Of a stretch of DNA of 27,837 nucleotides, positions 17,975 through 27,832 are shown in pieces (positions within the stretch are counted from its first letter, which is position 1; every line of letters starts with the position of its first letter). The translations under genes and the position numbers were made by a program. The stretch is taken from positions 1 to 27,837 of the forward strand of contig DEHW01000102.1 of NCBI GenBank assembly GCA_002352135.1. Reading direction: 5' to 3'. This stretch comes from Lysobacterales bacterium UBA2790. Its GTDB lineage: Bacteria > Pseudomonadota > Gammaproteobacteria > Xanthomonadales > Xanthomonadaceae. A model generated the notes under the pieces. That model did not search any database, was not told the DNA's origin, and saw nothing but the letters and a program-made list of their open reading frames with translations.

Positions 17975-19093
17975 ATGCGAATCGGTGTACCGAAGGAAAT
18001 CAAGAACCACGAATACCGCGTCGGCATGGTGCCCGCCTCGGTCAAGGAACTCGTGCTGCAGGGCCATCAGGTGATGGTCGAAACCAATGCCGGTGCAGGC
18101 ATCGGCTTCACCGATGCCGACTACATTGCTGCGGGTGCGACCGTGCTGGCGACGGCGGATGAGGTGTTCTCCAAGGCCGAGATGATCGTCAAGGTCAAGG
18201 AGCCGCAGGCCGTCGAGCGCGCGCGTCTGCGCGAAGGGCAAGTGCTGTTCACCTATCTGCATCTCGCGCCCGATTGGCCGCAAACCGAAGACCTGATCAA
18301 GTCCAAGGCTACGTGCATCGCGTATGAAACCGTGACCTCGGCCAGTGGCGGTCTGCCCTTGCTGGCACCGATGTCGGAAGTGGCGGGTCGTATGTCCATT
18401 CAGGCGGGTGCGACGGCGCTGCAGAAGGCCAATGGCGGACGCGGCATGCTGCTCGGCGGCGTACCTGGTGTGGAGCCCTCCAAGGTGGTGATCCTGGGTG
18501 GCGGCGTGGTGGGAGCCAATGCGGCGCTGATGGCGGTTGGTCTGGGTGCCCAGGTGGTGATTCTGGATCGCAACGTCGACGTGCTGCGTCGCTTGGTCGC
18601 GCAGTTCGGTACCCGCATCGAAACCGTGTTCTCCAGTGCCGATGCCGTCGAGCGGCATGTGCTGGATGCCGATCTGGTGATCGGTGGTGTGCTGATTCCC
18701 GGCGCTGCCGCGCCCAAGTTGGTGTCGGCTGATCTGGTCAAGCGCATGAAGCCGGGTGCGGCGGTGGTCGATGTGGCCATCGATCAAGGCGGCTGTTTTG
18801 AAACCGCGCACGCCACGACGCATGCCGAGCCGACCTACATCGTCGATGACGTGGTGCACTACTGTGTCGCCAACATGCCCGGCGCGGTGCCGCGCACCAG
18901 CACCTTCGCACTCAACAACGCGACCTTGCCCTTCATCATCGAGCTGGCCAACAAAGGTGCCAGGCAGGCCTGCGCCGACAACGTGCACCTGCGCAATGGT
19001 TTGAATGTGCATGCCGGTCACGTCACCTACAAGCCGGTCGCCGATGGTTTCAATCTGCCGTATGTCAGTGCGGAGCAAGCGTTGGGGATCTGA
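17975..19093 (+). CDS. ald: Alanine dehydrogenase
   Basis: A cytoplasmic NAD-dependent enzyme (372 aa) that reversibly deaminates L-alanine to pyruvate and ammonia. The N-terminal [20 protein letters not shown] is diagnostic. Catalytic and substrate residues known from the family are in place: Arg15, Lys75 (in VKVKEP), His96 (in TYLHLAP) and Asp270 (in DVAIDQGG). The Rossmann motif is ILGGGVVG (173-180). Length is standard. I chose ATG 17975 because it matches the family start and has AGGAG (17963-17967) upstream; a longer frame from 17900 is not supported. Its divergent neighbour Lrp is the likely regulator, probably switching it on when alanine serves as carbon or nitrogen source. A strong terminator-like hairpin follows. 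Confidence 0.97.
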   Translation: MRIGVPKEIKNHEYRVGMVPASVKELVLQGHQVMVETNAGAGIGFTDADYIAAGATVLATADEVFSKAEMIVKVKEPQAVERARLREGQVLFTYLHLAPDWPQTEDLIKSKATCIAYETVTSASGGLPLLAPMSEVAGRMSIQAGATALQKANGGRGMLLGGVPGVEPSKVVILGGGVVGANAALMAVGLGAQVVILDRNVDVLRRLVAQFGTRIETVFSSADAVERHVLDADLVIGGVLIPGAAAPKLVSADLVKRMKPGAAVVDVAIDQGGCFETAHATTHAEPTYIVDDVVHYCVANMPGAVPRTSTFALNNATLPFIIELANKGARQACADNVHLRNGLNVHAGHVTYKPVADGFNLPYVSAEQALGI

Positions 19094-19127
19094 TTCACCG
19101 CCGTATTCATGCGCCAACGTCGCACAC

Positions 19128-19162
19128 ACAACAACGCCCGGTCAGCCGGGCGTTGTTGTTCA
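19128..19162 (+). terminator. Intrinsic terminator after ald
   Basis: A 14-bp perfect stem (19128-19141 with 19146-19159) around TCAG, GC-rich at the apex, with gttgttgtt on the descending side. It lies 34 bases after the ald stop. Confidence 0.75.
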
Positions 19163-19306
19163 TCGCTGATCGAAGCCGGGCTTGCCCCAGCCGTGGCAGC
19201 CGAGGCAACTGGATCGTGGCACCGGATCATGGTGATCTTGAGAATCCTCAAGCGCCGCGAGTTCTCGTTGGATCAGGATGAAAGCCCCCAGCCGCAGGAG
19301 GCCGAC

Positions 19307-19822
19307 ATGTCGATGGCAACGATTTGGCGCTTCGTGGTCTGTGGTCTGTCCCTGCTGGCCGCCGGGAGAGCCGAAGCGGACCTGGTAAATCTGGCCCTGA
19401 ACAAGCCTGTCACGGCGTTGACCGACACCGTTTCAGGTGCGCCCGAGGAGGTAGTGGATGGCCTGAGCGAGACGTCCTGGTGGAGCTACCAGGGAACCGT
19501 CTCCAGTCTGTCGTTCGTCGTCGATCTGGGCCGCATCGAGCCCTTTATCGCAGTGCTGCAGCAGGCAAGGCAGACCTCGACCTTCACCGTCGAGATCTCG
19601 GTAGACGGCAATAGTTGGCGAACGATTCACCAGCAGTCACTGGCCTGGCCGGGCAACGTCGAAATCTCGTTCCTGCGTCTTGAGCGTCCGCGTGCGCGCT
19701 ATTTCCGTTATGCCGCCAGCAATGCCGAGACCGCTTACGTGGGCATCGCGGAGTTTCAGGTCTTCGATACGGATCGCGTGTTCGTGGATGACTTCGAAGG
19801 TGATCCGGTCGGGCTTCGATAA
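19307..19822 (+). CDS. Exported discoidin (F5/8 type C)-like protein
   Basis: A predicted exported protein (171 aa). A signal peptide (about residues 1-24, MSMATIWRFVVCGLSLLAAG) is followed by a single domain that looks like a discoidin or galactose-binding-like fold: NLALNKPVTAL (28-38), VVDGLSETSWWSYQG (49-63), FVVDLGR (70-76), FTVEISVDGNSWRTI (93-107) and a C-terminal YVGIAEFQVF (144-153). Such domains bind carbohydrate or other surface ligands; no catalytic domain is present. It ends DRVFVDDFEGDPVGLR, a variant of the IFxxGFE-type tail on two other exported proteins here. ATG 19307 has a strong AGGAGG (19295-19300) and gives a proper signal peptide; the longer frame starting inside the ald terminator is not credible. 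Confidence 0.78.
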   Translation: MSMATIWRFVVCGLSLLAAGRAEADLVNLALNKPVTALTDTVSGAPEEVVDGLSETSWWSYQGTVSSLSFVVDLGRIEPFIAVLQQARQTSTFTVEISVDGNSWRTIHQQSLAWPGNVEISFLRLERPRARYFRYAASNAETAYVGIAEFQVFDTDRVFVDDFEGDPVGLR

Positions 19823-20038
19823 GCGGCGGGCGAGTGGACTGATCGACATTTCGATCTGCGTCGACATGGGCGCATGGCGTGCTCACGGGTAGCGCGCGGG
19901 AGGCTGCTACCTCACGCGACCCTTGTGTCCGGCGGCGTTCATGGCAGACTCCCGCACGGGGACGAGGATGGTCCCCACATGGATTCCGGCCCGGTTCCGG
20001 ACATCATGGTGGAGCGGACACCACAGCGGCGGAGAGCC

Positions 20039-20326
20039 ATGCATTGCCTGATCTACAAGAGCCGAAAAAAGGAGCAGGTGTTCGTCTATTGCGCCTCGGT
20101 CGCGGTGTTGAGCCTGTTGCCGCCGATCATTCGTGATCGACTCGGCGCGCTTGATCCCGTGATGACGCTCGCTTTGGATCCCCGGCGCAAGCTTGCGCAA
20201 GCGTCCGCGAGTACCGTGCTGAGCAATCTGCGGCGTGTGGGTTATTACGTGCAGAGCAGCGATTCGGTCGACGTGCTGGAGTTCAATGGGCGTCTGCTGG
20301 AAGCCGGAGACGAGGTGTCGGCGTGA
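20039..20326 (+). CDS. ycgL: YcgL family protein
   Basis: A small cytoplasmic protein (95 aa) of the YcgL family (DUF709), widespread in gammaproteobacteria and of unknown biochemical role. The N-terminal MHCLIYKSRKKEQVFVYCA matches the family's characteristic YKSxKKxxxYLY pattern. The C-terminal half has the family's LTxERKLARA-like element as LALDPRRKLAQA and a GYYVQ strand. I chose ATG 20039 (preceded by GGAG at 20031-20034) over the longer frame because it gives the family N-terminus. The stop overlaps the GTG start of the ankyrin gene as GTGA (20323-20326), so the two are probably translated together. The 216 bases before it show nothing notable. Confidence 0.9.
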   Translation: MHCLIYKSRKKEQVFVYCASVAVLSLLPPIIRDRLGALDPVMTLALDPRRKLAQASASTVLSNLRRVGYYVQSSDSVDVLEFNGRLLEAGDEVSA

Positions 20327-23300
20327 GAGGGCTGATCGCCGCAGTTCTGCTGGCTTGCGCGCTCTTGGGCGTTGCAGCCATGAGCGATTCGGCATTGTAT
20401 GGTGCGTTGTCAGGTGGTTCGGCTTGGCTGGTGCTGGTCTGGGCGGTGTTTCGTTTGCCCAGCGATACGGGCGCGCTTGTTGCGGACCGGAAGATGCTGC
20501 AACAGTCCACAACGCAATGGCTGTTGACGGTAGCGCTCCTTTGCCTCCCCTTGTGGGCCTATCAGCAACGCCCCGGCGTTGTCTGGATCGTGGTCGGGTG
20601 CTTTTCCTTGTCTGGCTGGGTCTTCCTGTTGGCACGCAGCTCGCTGTGGACCTTGGTCTGGCGACGTGCGCGTCGTGGTCTGCCATCGTCAGCAAAGCGT
20701 GTCCGGCCCGACCCGAGTGTTTCTACGCAGGTCGTGCTGACCCAGATGATCGTCCTGCCCGTCCTGCAGTTCTGGGCGTTTCCACTGCCACCCGGCGTCC
20801 GTGCTTTGGTGCCGACGCACAAGTTCGCACTGGTTGCCGTGATCGTGTTGCTCTGCGTGGGCCTGCTGGGTCTGGCAAGACGGGCCATGTGGCGCGGATT
20901 GTCCGCCGTCCAGCAGGTGGCTGGCGAAGCGGAAGTGGCGGTCGATGCCGACCCCGAAGACGCGCAGTGCATCCAGGCAGTCCAGATAAGCTCGCAAACG
21001 GCACAGCTGGAGCAATGGGCGCATGCGGGACAGTATCAGCGTGTGGTGGATTGCTTGCAGGCCGACCCTGCGCTATGGGTGATGTTGCAAGAGCATGGCG
21101 CCAAGCCATTGCGCCGACTGCTCGCTCTGGCCTGTCAACACGACAATGTCGAACTGCTACGGGATCTGATACTGCTGGGTGCCGATCTCAATATGGGCGC
21201 GGAAGATCGGCGCTTTCCGTTGTTGTCAGCGGTGCGCGATACCCTCACGGGACGTCCATCGATCGTGGCCATGCTGCTTGCCAATGGCGCAGATGCAAAG
21301 GTGGTGGACGCCGAGGGGCGCACTGCGCTGCACTATGCCGCGCGCTACGCCGATCTTGATGTCGCTGCGCAGTTGCTGGACGCCGGTGCCTTGCTCGACG
21401 TTCCTGACAAGGAAGGCAAGACGCCCTTGTATGCCGCGTGCGAAGGAGGCAACTGGCGCGCTGCGAAGTATTTGCTGGACCGTGGAGCGAAGAGTGAGTG
21501 GCCGGGCACAGAGCCCGCCCTGCTGGGCGCGGCATCCGGTGAGGACGATACGGCCGGTGTGGAGCTGTTGTTACGGCACAAGTCGCGCATCAATGCGGTG
21601 GGTCGTTTCGGACGCAATGCGCTGCATGAAGCAACTTTGCGCGGCAATCTCCGTATTGCCAGCGCGTTGTTGGCGGCGGGTGCCGATGCGGATCACCCCG
21701 ACCAGGCCGGGGCGACGCCCTTGATGGAGGCCATCCGCTCGGGCGTGGATGCCGTGGTCGCACTGTTTCGCACGGCGCGCGTTGACATCAATCGGGCGGA
21801 TCGCTACCGGCGAACGCCGCTCGTCCTTGCGTGTTCCACACCGCGAACCAGCGCGAGCATCGTATCGACGCTATTGGGTATGGGAGCGCGCAGCGACGTG
21901 CGCGACGAGCACGGTCTTTCTGCGCTGGATCACGCGTTGCAGCGCGGCCGCTGGGATCTGGTGCGCTGTATTGATCCAGACCGCGATTTGCCTGCCGCGA
22001 TCAGCGACGACCACCTTGGCGAGGACGCGACCGGCGAGACCTTCGAGCGACTTCGCCGCGCCGCCTTGGCTGATCGTGTCGATCTTGTGCGCGCCTTGTT
22101 GGGCGATTCGCCGGCGCAGATTGCAAGGCTGAGCGAACGCCTGCTGCTTGAGGAGGCGAACGGCGCGTTGCCCCTTTCGCTTCGCGATTGGCTGATTCGC
22201 CAACTGCCCTCAGAAGGTGTGGATCGTGTCTTGGCACACGTAATGAGGATCGGCGAGTCCGATCTGGCAGCCGCCCTGATGCGACTGGGTGGGCAACCGA
22301 GCGGCGCTGGCCTGCTGGCGGGTTGGCTGAGTCAGGTCTTGGCACTGCCGTCGCGCTATCGTGCGGCGGCGGCCTTGTGTGCGGAGATGATCGAACGCGG
22401 AGCGGATCTGCATGGTGGAGACGCCGGCATCTACCCCTTGCACAGTCTGGTCCGGCTGGGGTGGACCGATTTGCTGCGCACCGCCCTGGGACGCGGCTGT
22501 GATCCGAATACCGTGGACCGCGCTGGTTTTACGGCGTTGATGATTGCGGCGACCAAGGGCGATCTCGGATCGGTGGAGGGTCTGGTGAAGGCGGGTGCCA
22601 GGACGGACCTGCAATGCGCCGACGGACGCACTGCCTTGGGCATGGCGCTGAGCGCGGGACGTCGCGAATTGATCGATTGGCTCGACTGGTCGCGCTGGCC
22701 ACACCCACGGCGACCGCTGCGTGCGGCGGACCTGATCGACGCTGCCCGAGCGGGGGACTTGAACGCGGTGCGTTGCCTGCTGGCTTGCGGGTTTGCGGTC
22801 GATCAGCGCGATGCCAAAGGCAGTACCGCCTTGCTGCATGCGGCGGGCAGCGGCGAGCTGCGCATCGTGCAAATGCTGCTGAACGCGGGTGCCGATGCGG
22901 GCGTGGTCGCCGCGACGGGGGCGACGGCGCTGAGTGCCGCGATCATGCGTGGGCATGCCGAGGTCGTGCGCGAACTGCTGACCCGGCAAGGTGTCCAGAG
23001 CCACCGCTTCGACGGCGGGATTTCTCCGCTGATGCTGGCCGTCGCGCTTGGGAGGCAGGAAATTGCCGAGCTGTTGCGGGCGCAGGGTGCGGACGTGTGC
23101 GAGTGCGATGACCTGGGTAACAGCCTGCTGCACTACCTTGCACGCTTCGGCTTTTCCGCACGCGAACCACAGGCGGTGCTACGCCATTGGCAGTCGCTGC
23201 TGGGGACGCCGGTTGTGGGTTTGATCAATCAGGTCAACCGCCGAGGGGAAACGGCACTGATGGTGTTGCTGGGTGCCGATGCCCCGCCACAGGCATTTGT

Positions 23301-23592
23301 CTGCGAAGCCGGTATCACCCAGCAGATCACGTTGCTGGTGCGGCACGGCGCACAACTGGATGGACAAACCGGGTCCGGTGCCAGCGTCCTGCACCTGGCT
23401 GCACAACGCGGGGCCTTGAGCTTGGTCGATGCCTTGCTGAATTTGGGTGCGCCGCGTGGCTTGCGCGACACGATCGGCAGGGATGCCAGTGAAACCGCGT
23501 TAAGCAAGGGCTACGTCGATGTCGCTGCGGCGCTGCGCACCTCAAGTGCACCGGTATCGATGGCGCGTTTGCTGCGGCAGCCGGAGAACTGA
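20323..23592 (+). CDS. Large multi-pass membrane protein with ankyrin repeats
   Basis: A 1089-residue protein. The first 200 residues hold about six hydrophobic segments (near 3-20, 28-45, 62-80, 86-105, 142-160 and 173-190). From about residue 260 to 1080 there is an array of roughly 15-20 ankyrin repeats, seen as recurring G-TALHxAA / LLxxGAD patterns such as GRTALHYAARYADLDVAAQLL and GSTALLHAAGSGELRIVQMLL. The middle (about 560-700) is poorly conserved and may hold degenerate repeats. Ankyrin arrays bind partner proteins; here the array is probably tethered to the inner membrane and cytoplasmic, but topology is inferred. The GTG start at 20323 overlaps ycgL and has little Shine-Dalgarno of its own. 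No catalytic domain is visible. The pairing with ycgL suggests a shared role, which is unknown. Confidence 0.9.
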   Translation: MRGLIAAVLLACALLGVAAMSDSALYGALSGGSAWLVLVWAVFRLPSDTGALVADRKMLQQSTTQWLLTVALLCLPLWAYQQRPGVVWIVVGCFSLSGWVFLLARSSLWTLVWRRARRGLPSSAKRVRPDPSVSTQVVLTQMIVLPVLQFWAFPLPPGVRALVPTHKFALVAVIVLLCVGLLGLARRAMWRGLSAVQQVAGEAEVAVDADPEDAQCIQAVQISSQTAQLEQWAHAGQYQRVVDCLQADPALWVMLQEHGAKPLRRLLALACQHDNVELLRDLILLGADLNMGAEDRRFPLLSAVRDTLTGRPSIVAMLLANGADAKVVDAEGRTALHYAARYADLDVAAQLLDAGALLDVPDKEGKTPLYAACEGGNWRAAKYLLDRGAKSEWPGTEPALLGAASGEDDTAGVELLLRHKSRINAVGRFGRNALHEATLRGNLRIASALLAAGADADHPDQAGATPLMEAIRSGVDAVVALFRTARVDINRADRYRRTPLVLACSTPRTSASIVSTLLGMGARSDVRDEHGLSALDHALQRGRWDLVRCIDPDRDLPAAISDDHLGEDATGETFERLRRAALADRVDLVRALLGDSPAQIARLSERLLLEEANGALPLSLRDWLIRQLPSEGVDRVLAHVMRIGESDLAAALMRLGGQPSGAGLLAGWLSQVLALPSRYRAAAALCAEMIERGADLHGGDAGIYPLHSLVRLGWTDLLRTALGRGCDPNTVDRAGFTALMIAATKGDLGSVEGLVKAGARTDLQCADGRTALGMALSAGRRELIDWLDWSRWPHPRRPLRAADLIDAARAGDLNAVRCLLACGFAVDQRDAKGSTALLHAAGSGELRIVQMLLNAGADAGVVAATGATALSAAIMRGHAEVVRELLTRQGVQSHRFDGGISPLMLAVALGRQEIAELLRAQGADVCECDDLGNSLLHYLARFGFSAREPQAVLRHWQSLLGTPVVGLINQVNRRGETALMVLLGADAPPQAFVCEAGITQQITLLVRHGAQLDGQTGSGASVLHLAAQRGALSLVDALLNLGAPRGLRDTIGRDASETALSKGYVDVAAALRTSSAPVSMARLLRQPEN

Positions 23593-23660
23593 TTCCAGCG
23601 GTGGCGGGTGCAGGCAGGTTCTGGGGTTGCTCGTAGGGTCATTCACCAGCGGACCTCGCC

Positions 23661-26144
23661 ATGAACTTGCTTCCGATCCTCCGATTCGCACTGCTCAGTT
23701 GCGGTCTGTGTCTGAGCCAACTCTCGATTGCCCAATCGGCCCAGGACGGTTTTGACCCCAACGTCAATGGCACCGTGCGCGCGCTGGCGCGATTGGATGA
23801 CGGCAAGCTGCTGGTTGGTGGCGATTTCAGCAGCGTAGGTGGCGTGTTCCAGACCCGTCTGGCGCGTCTGCATCCAGATGGTCGTCGGGATAGCAGCTTC
23901 GGCAATCCGATCACGGGCGGCAGCGTGTGGGACATCCATATCGCACCGAATGGGGATGTGCTGATCGGTGGTGAAAATCTGGCCGTGACCGACATTGCGA
24001 TACCGGTCGGTGGCTTGGTACGGATCAAGGCCGATGGCTCGATCGATCTCGATTTCGATCCGGTGTCAGCGGGACGCGTTGACGCGATCATCGATGACGG
24101 CGCGGACGGCTTCTATCTGGGCGGGACGTTCACGAGCGTCGGCGGACAGCCGAACGCCTTTTTTGCCCGCATCAACGCGCAGGGATCCTCGATCTCCGGC
24201 AATCTGCTGGGCGTGAATGCCCCGGTTCACAGTCTGGCTCGGGATACGTCCAATGGGGCGATTTTCATTGGCGGTGAGTTCACCCAGGTCGGCGGTCTGC
24301 CGGTCAACCGGATTGTTCGATTGCTTAGCGACAATGTGCGCGATACGCGTTTTGTGGCGGACATCAATGGCAGCGTCCTGGCCATGTCGTTGGCGCGCAA
24401 TGGCGATCTGCTGGTCGGTGGCGAGTTCACGCTAGTCAATGGCGCGTCGCGGCTCAATTTCGTGCGGCTGACCGCGCGGGGCGGCATCAATACCGACTAC
24501 CCCGAGCGCGGCATTGACGGTCGTGTCAGGGCTGTCGTGGAGCGCGCAGACGGCGACATTGTCGTCGCCGGGGATTTCACTCGAGTCAGCAACAGGACGC
24601 ACAAGCACATCATCCAGCTTGACGACAACACGACGCGAAGCGTGATCATCGGAGGCATGGATGCGCCGGTCCATGCCTTGCTGTTACTGGAGGGTGATCA
24701 TCTGATCCTGGCGGGCGAGTTTGCGGATGCGGGGGGGCTGGTGCGCAACCGCGTGGCACGCGCGGAAGGGCATGGTGGGGTGGATGAGTCACTCGACACG
24801 GCCTTGAACGGTGTCGTGACCACGGTCGTGCGCCTTGCCAGCAATCAATGGTTGGTAGGTGGTGACTTCAGTCAGTTCGATGGGGCGACGCGCACCCGAC
24901 TGGCTCTGATGGACAGCCAAGGAGAAGTCGTTTCGCCCCTTTCCGGCACGACGGATGCGCAGTTGAATGGCGTGCCCTTGGCAATGGCCGCACTGCCGAC
25001 GGGCGAGATCATCATCGCGGGCGAGTTCACCAGCGCCTACAACGCGGGTGCGGGCTTCGTGATCCGTGTCAATGGCGACGCCAGTCAGCGCTCCTCGTTC
25101 GCAAACTTCGCGGCGGATGCCAATGCCACGGTGCGCGCCCTTGCGGTTCAGCCGGACGGCAAGATCCTCATCGGCGGCGACTTCAGTCAGGTCAGCGGCT
25201 TCAGTCGTCCAGGCATTGCGCGCTTGAACGCCAACGGCACCTTGGACACCACATTCAACGCGCTCCTCAATGGTGGGGCGGTGGTCCGCGCGATCGCGCT
25301 GCAACGCGACGGCAAAGTGGTGATCGGCGGGACGTTCTCCAGTGCCAGCGGGTCGCTGCGCAATCATCTGGCACGGGTCAACGGTGCGGGCGGTGTGCTG
25401 GACACGACCTTCGATCCGAATCCGAATGGCCGCGTCGATACCCTGTTGCTACAACCCGATGGCGACATTCTGGTCGGCGGCGAATTCACCACGCTGGGAG
25501 CGACGAGTCGGGTAAGGGTCGCGCGGATCAATGGCGATGGCAGTGTCGACACGGGTTTCAACGCCAGTCTGAGCAGTGCCGCCGTGGCGCGCGTCTCGGC
25601 CTTGGCTCTGCAAGCGGATGGGCGCGTGCTGATCGGCGGCAGCAACGGCCTGATCACGCGGCGTTTGGCGACGGGAGCGACCGACCCGACCTTCGCCGTG
25701 ACCAGCAACAGCAGCATTCTGGGTATCAACCTTGGGATCGATGGCAAGATTCTGGTCAATGGCAGCTTCACCAGCATGGCTGGACAAGCCCGGGATGGCT
25801 TGGCGCGTGTCGTCGCTTCGGATCGTGATGCGGGGATCGCTTTCGCTTACAACAGTGCGCTGGGCAGCATCTTGTGGGGTGTTCGAGACAGCGCCGCCCA
25901 AGTGATTGGCACGCCGGTGCTGTCGTTTTCCAGCGACGATGGCCAAACCTTCGAGGTCATTGGCGAAATGACGCGCATCAGTTCGCTCTGGCGTGTGGCG
26001 GTCGATCCGCCCACCACGCAACCCGTGCTTTACCGGATCGAGGCGAGCGTCGCCGGCGGGAGTGCGGGTAGCGCCATCTCGCGTGTGGTCACGACACACC
26101 TGCTGCAATTGCCCGCCGCGCTATTTGCCGACGGATTCGAGTGA
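23661..26144 (+). CDS. Exported delta-60 repeat protein with GFE tail
   Basis: A predicted exported protein (827 aa). A signal peptide (residues 1-24, MNLLPILRFALLSCGLCL then SQLSIAQ) is followed by about 14 repeats of 50-60 residues with a core such as DGKLLVGGDFSSVGG or DGKILIGGDFSQVSG, and DTTFN between them. This is the delta-60 repeat pattern, thought to form beta-propeller-like structures; function is unknown. The last 120 residues form a separate domain and the protein ends LPAALFADGFE. The ATG at 23661 lacks a strong ribosome binding site but starts the signal peptide. It follows the ankyrin gene after 68 bases, with no evident terminator between. A long hairpin follows it. Confidence 0.9.
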   Translation: MNLLPILRFALLSCGLCLSQLSIAQSAQDGFDPNVNGTVRALARLDDGKLLVGGDFSSVGGVFQTRLARLHPDGRRDSSFGNPITGGSVWDIHIAPNGDVLIGGENLAVTDIAIPVGGLVRIKADGSIDLDFDPVSAGRVDAIIDDGADGFYLGGTFTSVGGQPNAFFARINAQGSSISGNLLGVNAPVHSLARDTSNGAIFIGGEFTQVGGLPVNRIVRLLSDNVRDTRFVADINGSVLAMSLARNGDLLVGGEFTLVNGASRLNFVRLTARGGINTDYPERGIDGRVRAVVERADGDIVVAGDFTRVSNRTHKHIIQLDDNTTRSVIIGGMDAPVHALLLLEGDHLILAGEFADAGGLVRNRVARAEGHGGVDESLDTALNGVVTTVVRLASNQWLVGGDFSQFDGATRTRLALMDSQGEVVSPLSGTTDAQLNGVPLAMAALPTGEIIIAGEFTSAYNAGAGFVIRVNGDASQRSSFANFAADANATVRALAVQPDGKILIGGDFSQVSGFSRPGIARLNANGTLDTTFNALLNGGAVVRAIALQRDGKVVIGGTFSSASGSLRNHLARVNGAGGVLDTTFDPNPNGRVDTLLLQPDGDILVGGEFTTLGATSRVRVARINGDGSVDTGFNASLSSAAVARVSALALQADGRVLIGGSNGLITRRLATGATDPTFAVTSNSSILGINLGIDGKILVNGSFTSMAGQARDGLARVVASDRDAGIAFAYNSALGSILWGVRDSAAQVIGTPVLSFSSDDGQTFEVIGEMTRISSLWRVAVDPPTTQPVLYRIEASVAGGSAGSAISRVVTTHLLQLPAALFADGFE

Positions 26145-26166
26145 GGCTGTAGACCTGTGACGCTGT

Positions 26167-26206
26167 GAAATGCGCAGACGCCCGCGCTAAGGCGTCTGCG
26201 CATTTC
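26167..26206 (+). terminator. 16-bp perfect hairpin after the delta-60 gene
   Basis: gaaatgcgcagacgcc (26167-26182) and its exact complement (26191-26206) flank an eight-base loop. It lies 22 bases after the stop codon. The stem ends in catttctc, giving a weak T-run, so it is a likely terminator. Confidence 0.65.
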
Positions 26207-26296
26207 TCACACGATGAGGGAGCCGCGCTCGATTTTGCGTTTCCTTCACACCAGTGATCCTGTAGGTCACAGGTTCGCCAAATTCTGGAGGGGAAT

Positions 26297-27832
26297 ATGC
26301 GCAAGACGATGTTGGGGAAATGTGTGCTGTGGAGTTGCGGCCTGGTGCCGATGGCAGCGCTTGCCTTGGGTGACGGGCCGGTGCTGCAGCGGCATGTCGA
26401 TCAAGCCGCTGCGGAATCAGGCGCCGAGACCTTCGATGCGCTGTTTGCACAGGGCCATGAGTTGTTTATGGCCAAGTTCAATCAGTACGACGGTCAGGGA
26501 CGTCCGGCCACGACGGGCGGTGGTGCGCCGCGTGTCGCCGGATCGGCACCGCTGTTCCTGCGCACATCTGGACCGGACTCCAATTCCTGCGCCGGATGCC
26601 ACAACGATCCCTTCGTCGGTGGCGCGGGGGATGTGGTGGCCAATGTCTTCGTGCTGGCGCAGACGCTGGACCCCGTGACGGAATCGGTCTCGGGTCGCTT
26701 CAGCAACGAACGCAACACGCTGGGCATGCAGGGCTCCGGCGCCATTGAAATGCTGGCACGCGAGATGAGTGTGGAACTGCGCAATCAGCGCGCGGCGGGC
26801 ATGCAGCAAGCGCGTGCGAGCGGGCAGCCCGTGCGGGTGAATCTGTCGACAAAAGGGGTCTCCTTTGGCGCGTTGGTAGCGCACCCTGGCGGGCACTACG
26901 ACAACACGGAAGTGCAGGGCATCGACGCCGACCTCGTACTGAAACCGTTTCACCAGAAGGGCGTGGTGGTTTCGCTGCGCGAGTTCAGTGTCAACGCGAT
27001 GAATCACCATCATGGAATGCAGGCGGTTGAACGTTTCGGAATGGCACGCACCGGCAGCGCGGACTTCGATCAGGATGATGTGGCAGACGAGTTGAGCGTG
27101 GGCGACATCACGGTGGTGACCTTGTATCAGGCCGCCTTGGGCGTGCCGGGACAGGTCCTGCCCAGCGATACCGAGACATTGGTGTCGACCTTGGTGGGCG
27201 AGCGGGTCTTCGAACGTGTCGGCTGCGCCGACTGCCATGTGCCGCTTCTCGCCCTGCAAGGGCGCGAATTTGTCGAGCCCAATCCGTTCAATCCGAGTGG
27301 AACCGCCGGTGTCGCCGAGCTTCGCAACATTCGCTTCGACCTCACCACGCAAGGGCAATTGCCGCGTCTGGAGCCGGCCGCGGATGGCGGCGCGCTGGTG
27401 CGGGCGTATACCGATCTGAAGCGCCACAATCTGTGCGACGAGGAAATCCGGCACCTGTGCAATGAGCAGCTTGTGCAGGCTGGGGTGGCGACAGAGCTCT
27501 TCGTCACCCGCAAGCTGTGGGATGTCGGCAACTCAGCGCCGTACGGCCACAAAGGCGATCTGACCACGCTGACCGAAGCGATTGACGTGCATGGCGGTGA
27601 AGCACGCTACTCGCGCGATGCCTATTTCGCCCTCGATCAGCGTGGTCGTGATGCCGTCATCGACTTCATGAAGTCACTGCAGATGCTGCCGCCCGGCACG
27701 CCCGATCTGATCGTTGACTCGACGCTGCAGGGCGTGCAGAAAACCGCCTTGCAGCAACGTCACAAACTGGCGGTCCAGCATGCCCTGGCAGAAGTGCCCG
27801 AGCGCCCATTGCATGACAAGGGGCGGCGCTGA
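26297..27832 (+). CDS. Exported di-haem c-type cytochrome oxidoreductase
   Basis: A 511-residue protein of the di-haem oxidoreductase (thiol oxidoreductase/DHOR-like) family. A signal peptide (about residues 1-24, MRKTMLGKCVLWSCGLVPMA, ending LALG) exports it to the periplasm, where haem c is attached. Two haem-binding motifs are visible: CAGCH (98-102) and CADCH (310-314). Between them are GSGAIEMLAREM (146-157), a family element, and DQDDVADELSVGDITVVTLYQAAL (258-281). The C-terminal part has LWDVGNSAPYGHKGDLTTL, with a His that may serve as a distal haem ligand. Members are often encoded near metal-acquisition or imelysin genes, but none is seen here. ATG 26297 has a strong GGAGGGG (26287-26293). 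The donor and substrate are unknown. Confidence 0.87.
   Translation: MRKTMLGKCVLWSCGLVPMAALALGDGPVLQRHVDQAAAESGAETFDALFAQGHELFMAKFNQYDGQGRPATTGGGAPRVAGSAPLFLRTSGPDSNSCAGCHNDPFVGGAGDVVANVFVLAQTLDPVTESVSGRFSNERNTLGMQGSGAIEMLAREMSVELRNQRAAGMQQARASGQPVRVNLSTKGVSFGALVAHPGGHYDNTEVQGIDADLVLKPFHQKGVVVSLREFSVNAMNHHHGMQAVERFGMARTGSADFDQDDVADELSVGDITVVTLYQAALGVPGQVLPSDTETLVSTLVGERVFERVGCADCHVPLLALQGREFVEPNPFNPSGTAGVAELRNIRFDLTTQGQLPRLEPAADGGALVRAYTDLKRHNLCDEEIRHLCNEQLVQAGVATELFVTRKLWDVGNSAPYGHKGDLTTLTEAIDVHGGEARYSRDAYFALDQRGRDAVIDFMKSLQMLPPGTPDLIVDSTLQGVQKTALQQRHKLAVQHALAEVPERPLHDKGRR

Noticed and set aside
19109..19306. N-terminal extension of the discoidin-like gene
   Set aside because: It would begin inside the ald terminator; the ATG at 19307 has a strong ribosome binding site and opens a signal peptide.
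23700..26000. DNA direct repeats in the delta-60 gene as a mobile or recombinogenic element
   Set aside because: The similarity follows from the protein repeat pattern; no long identical DNA repeats were seen.
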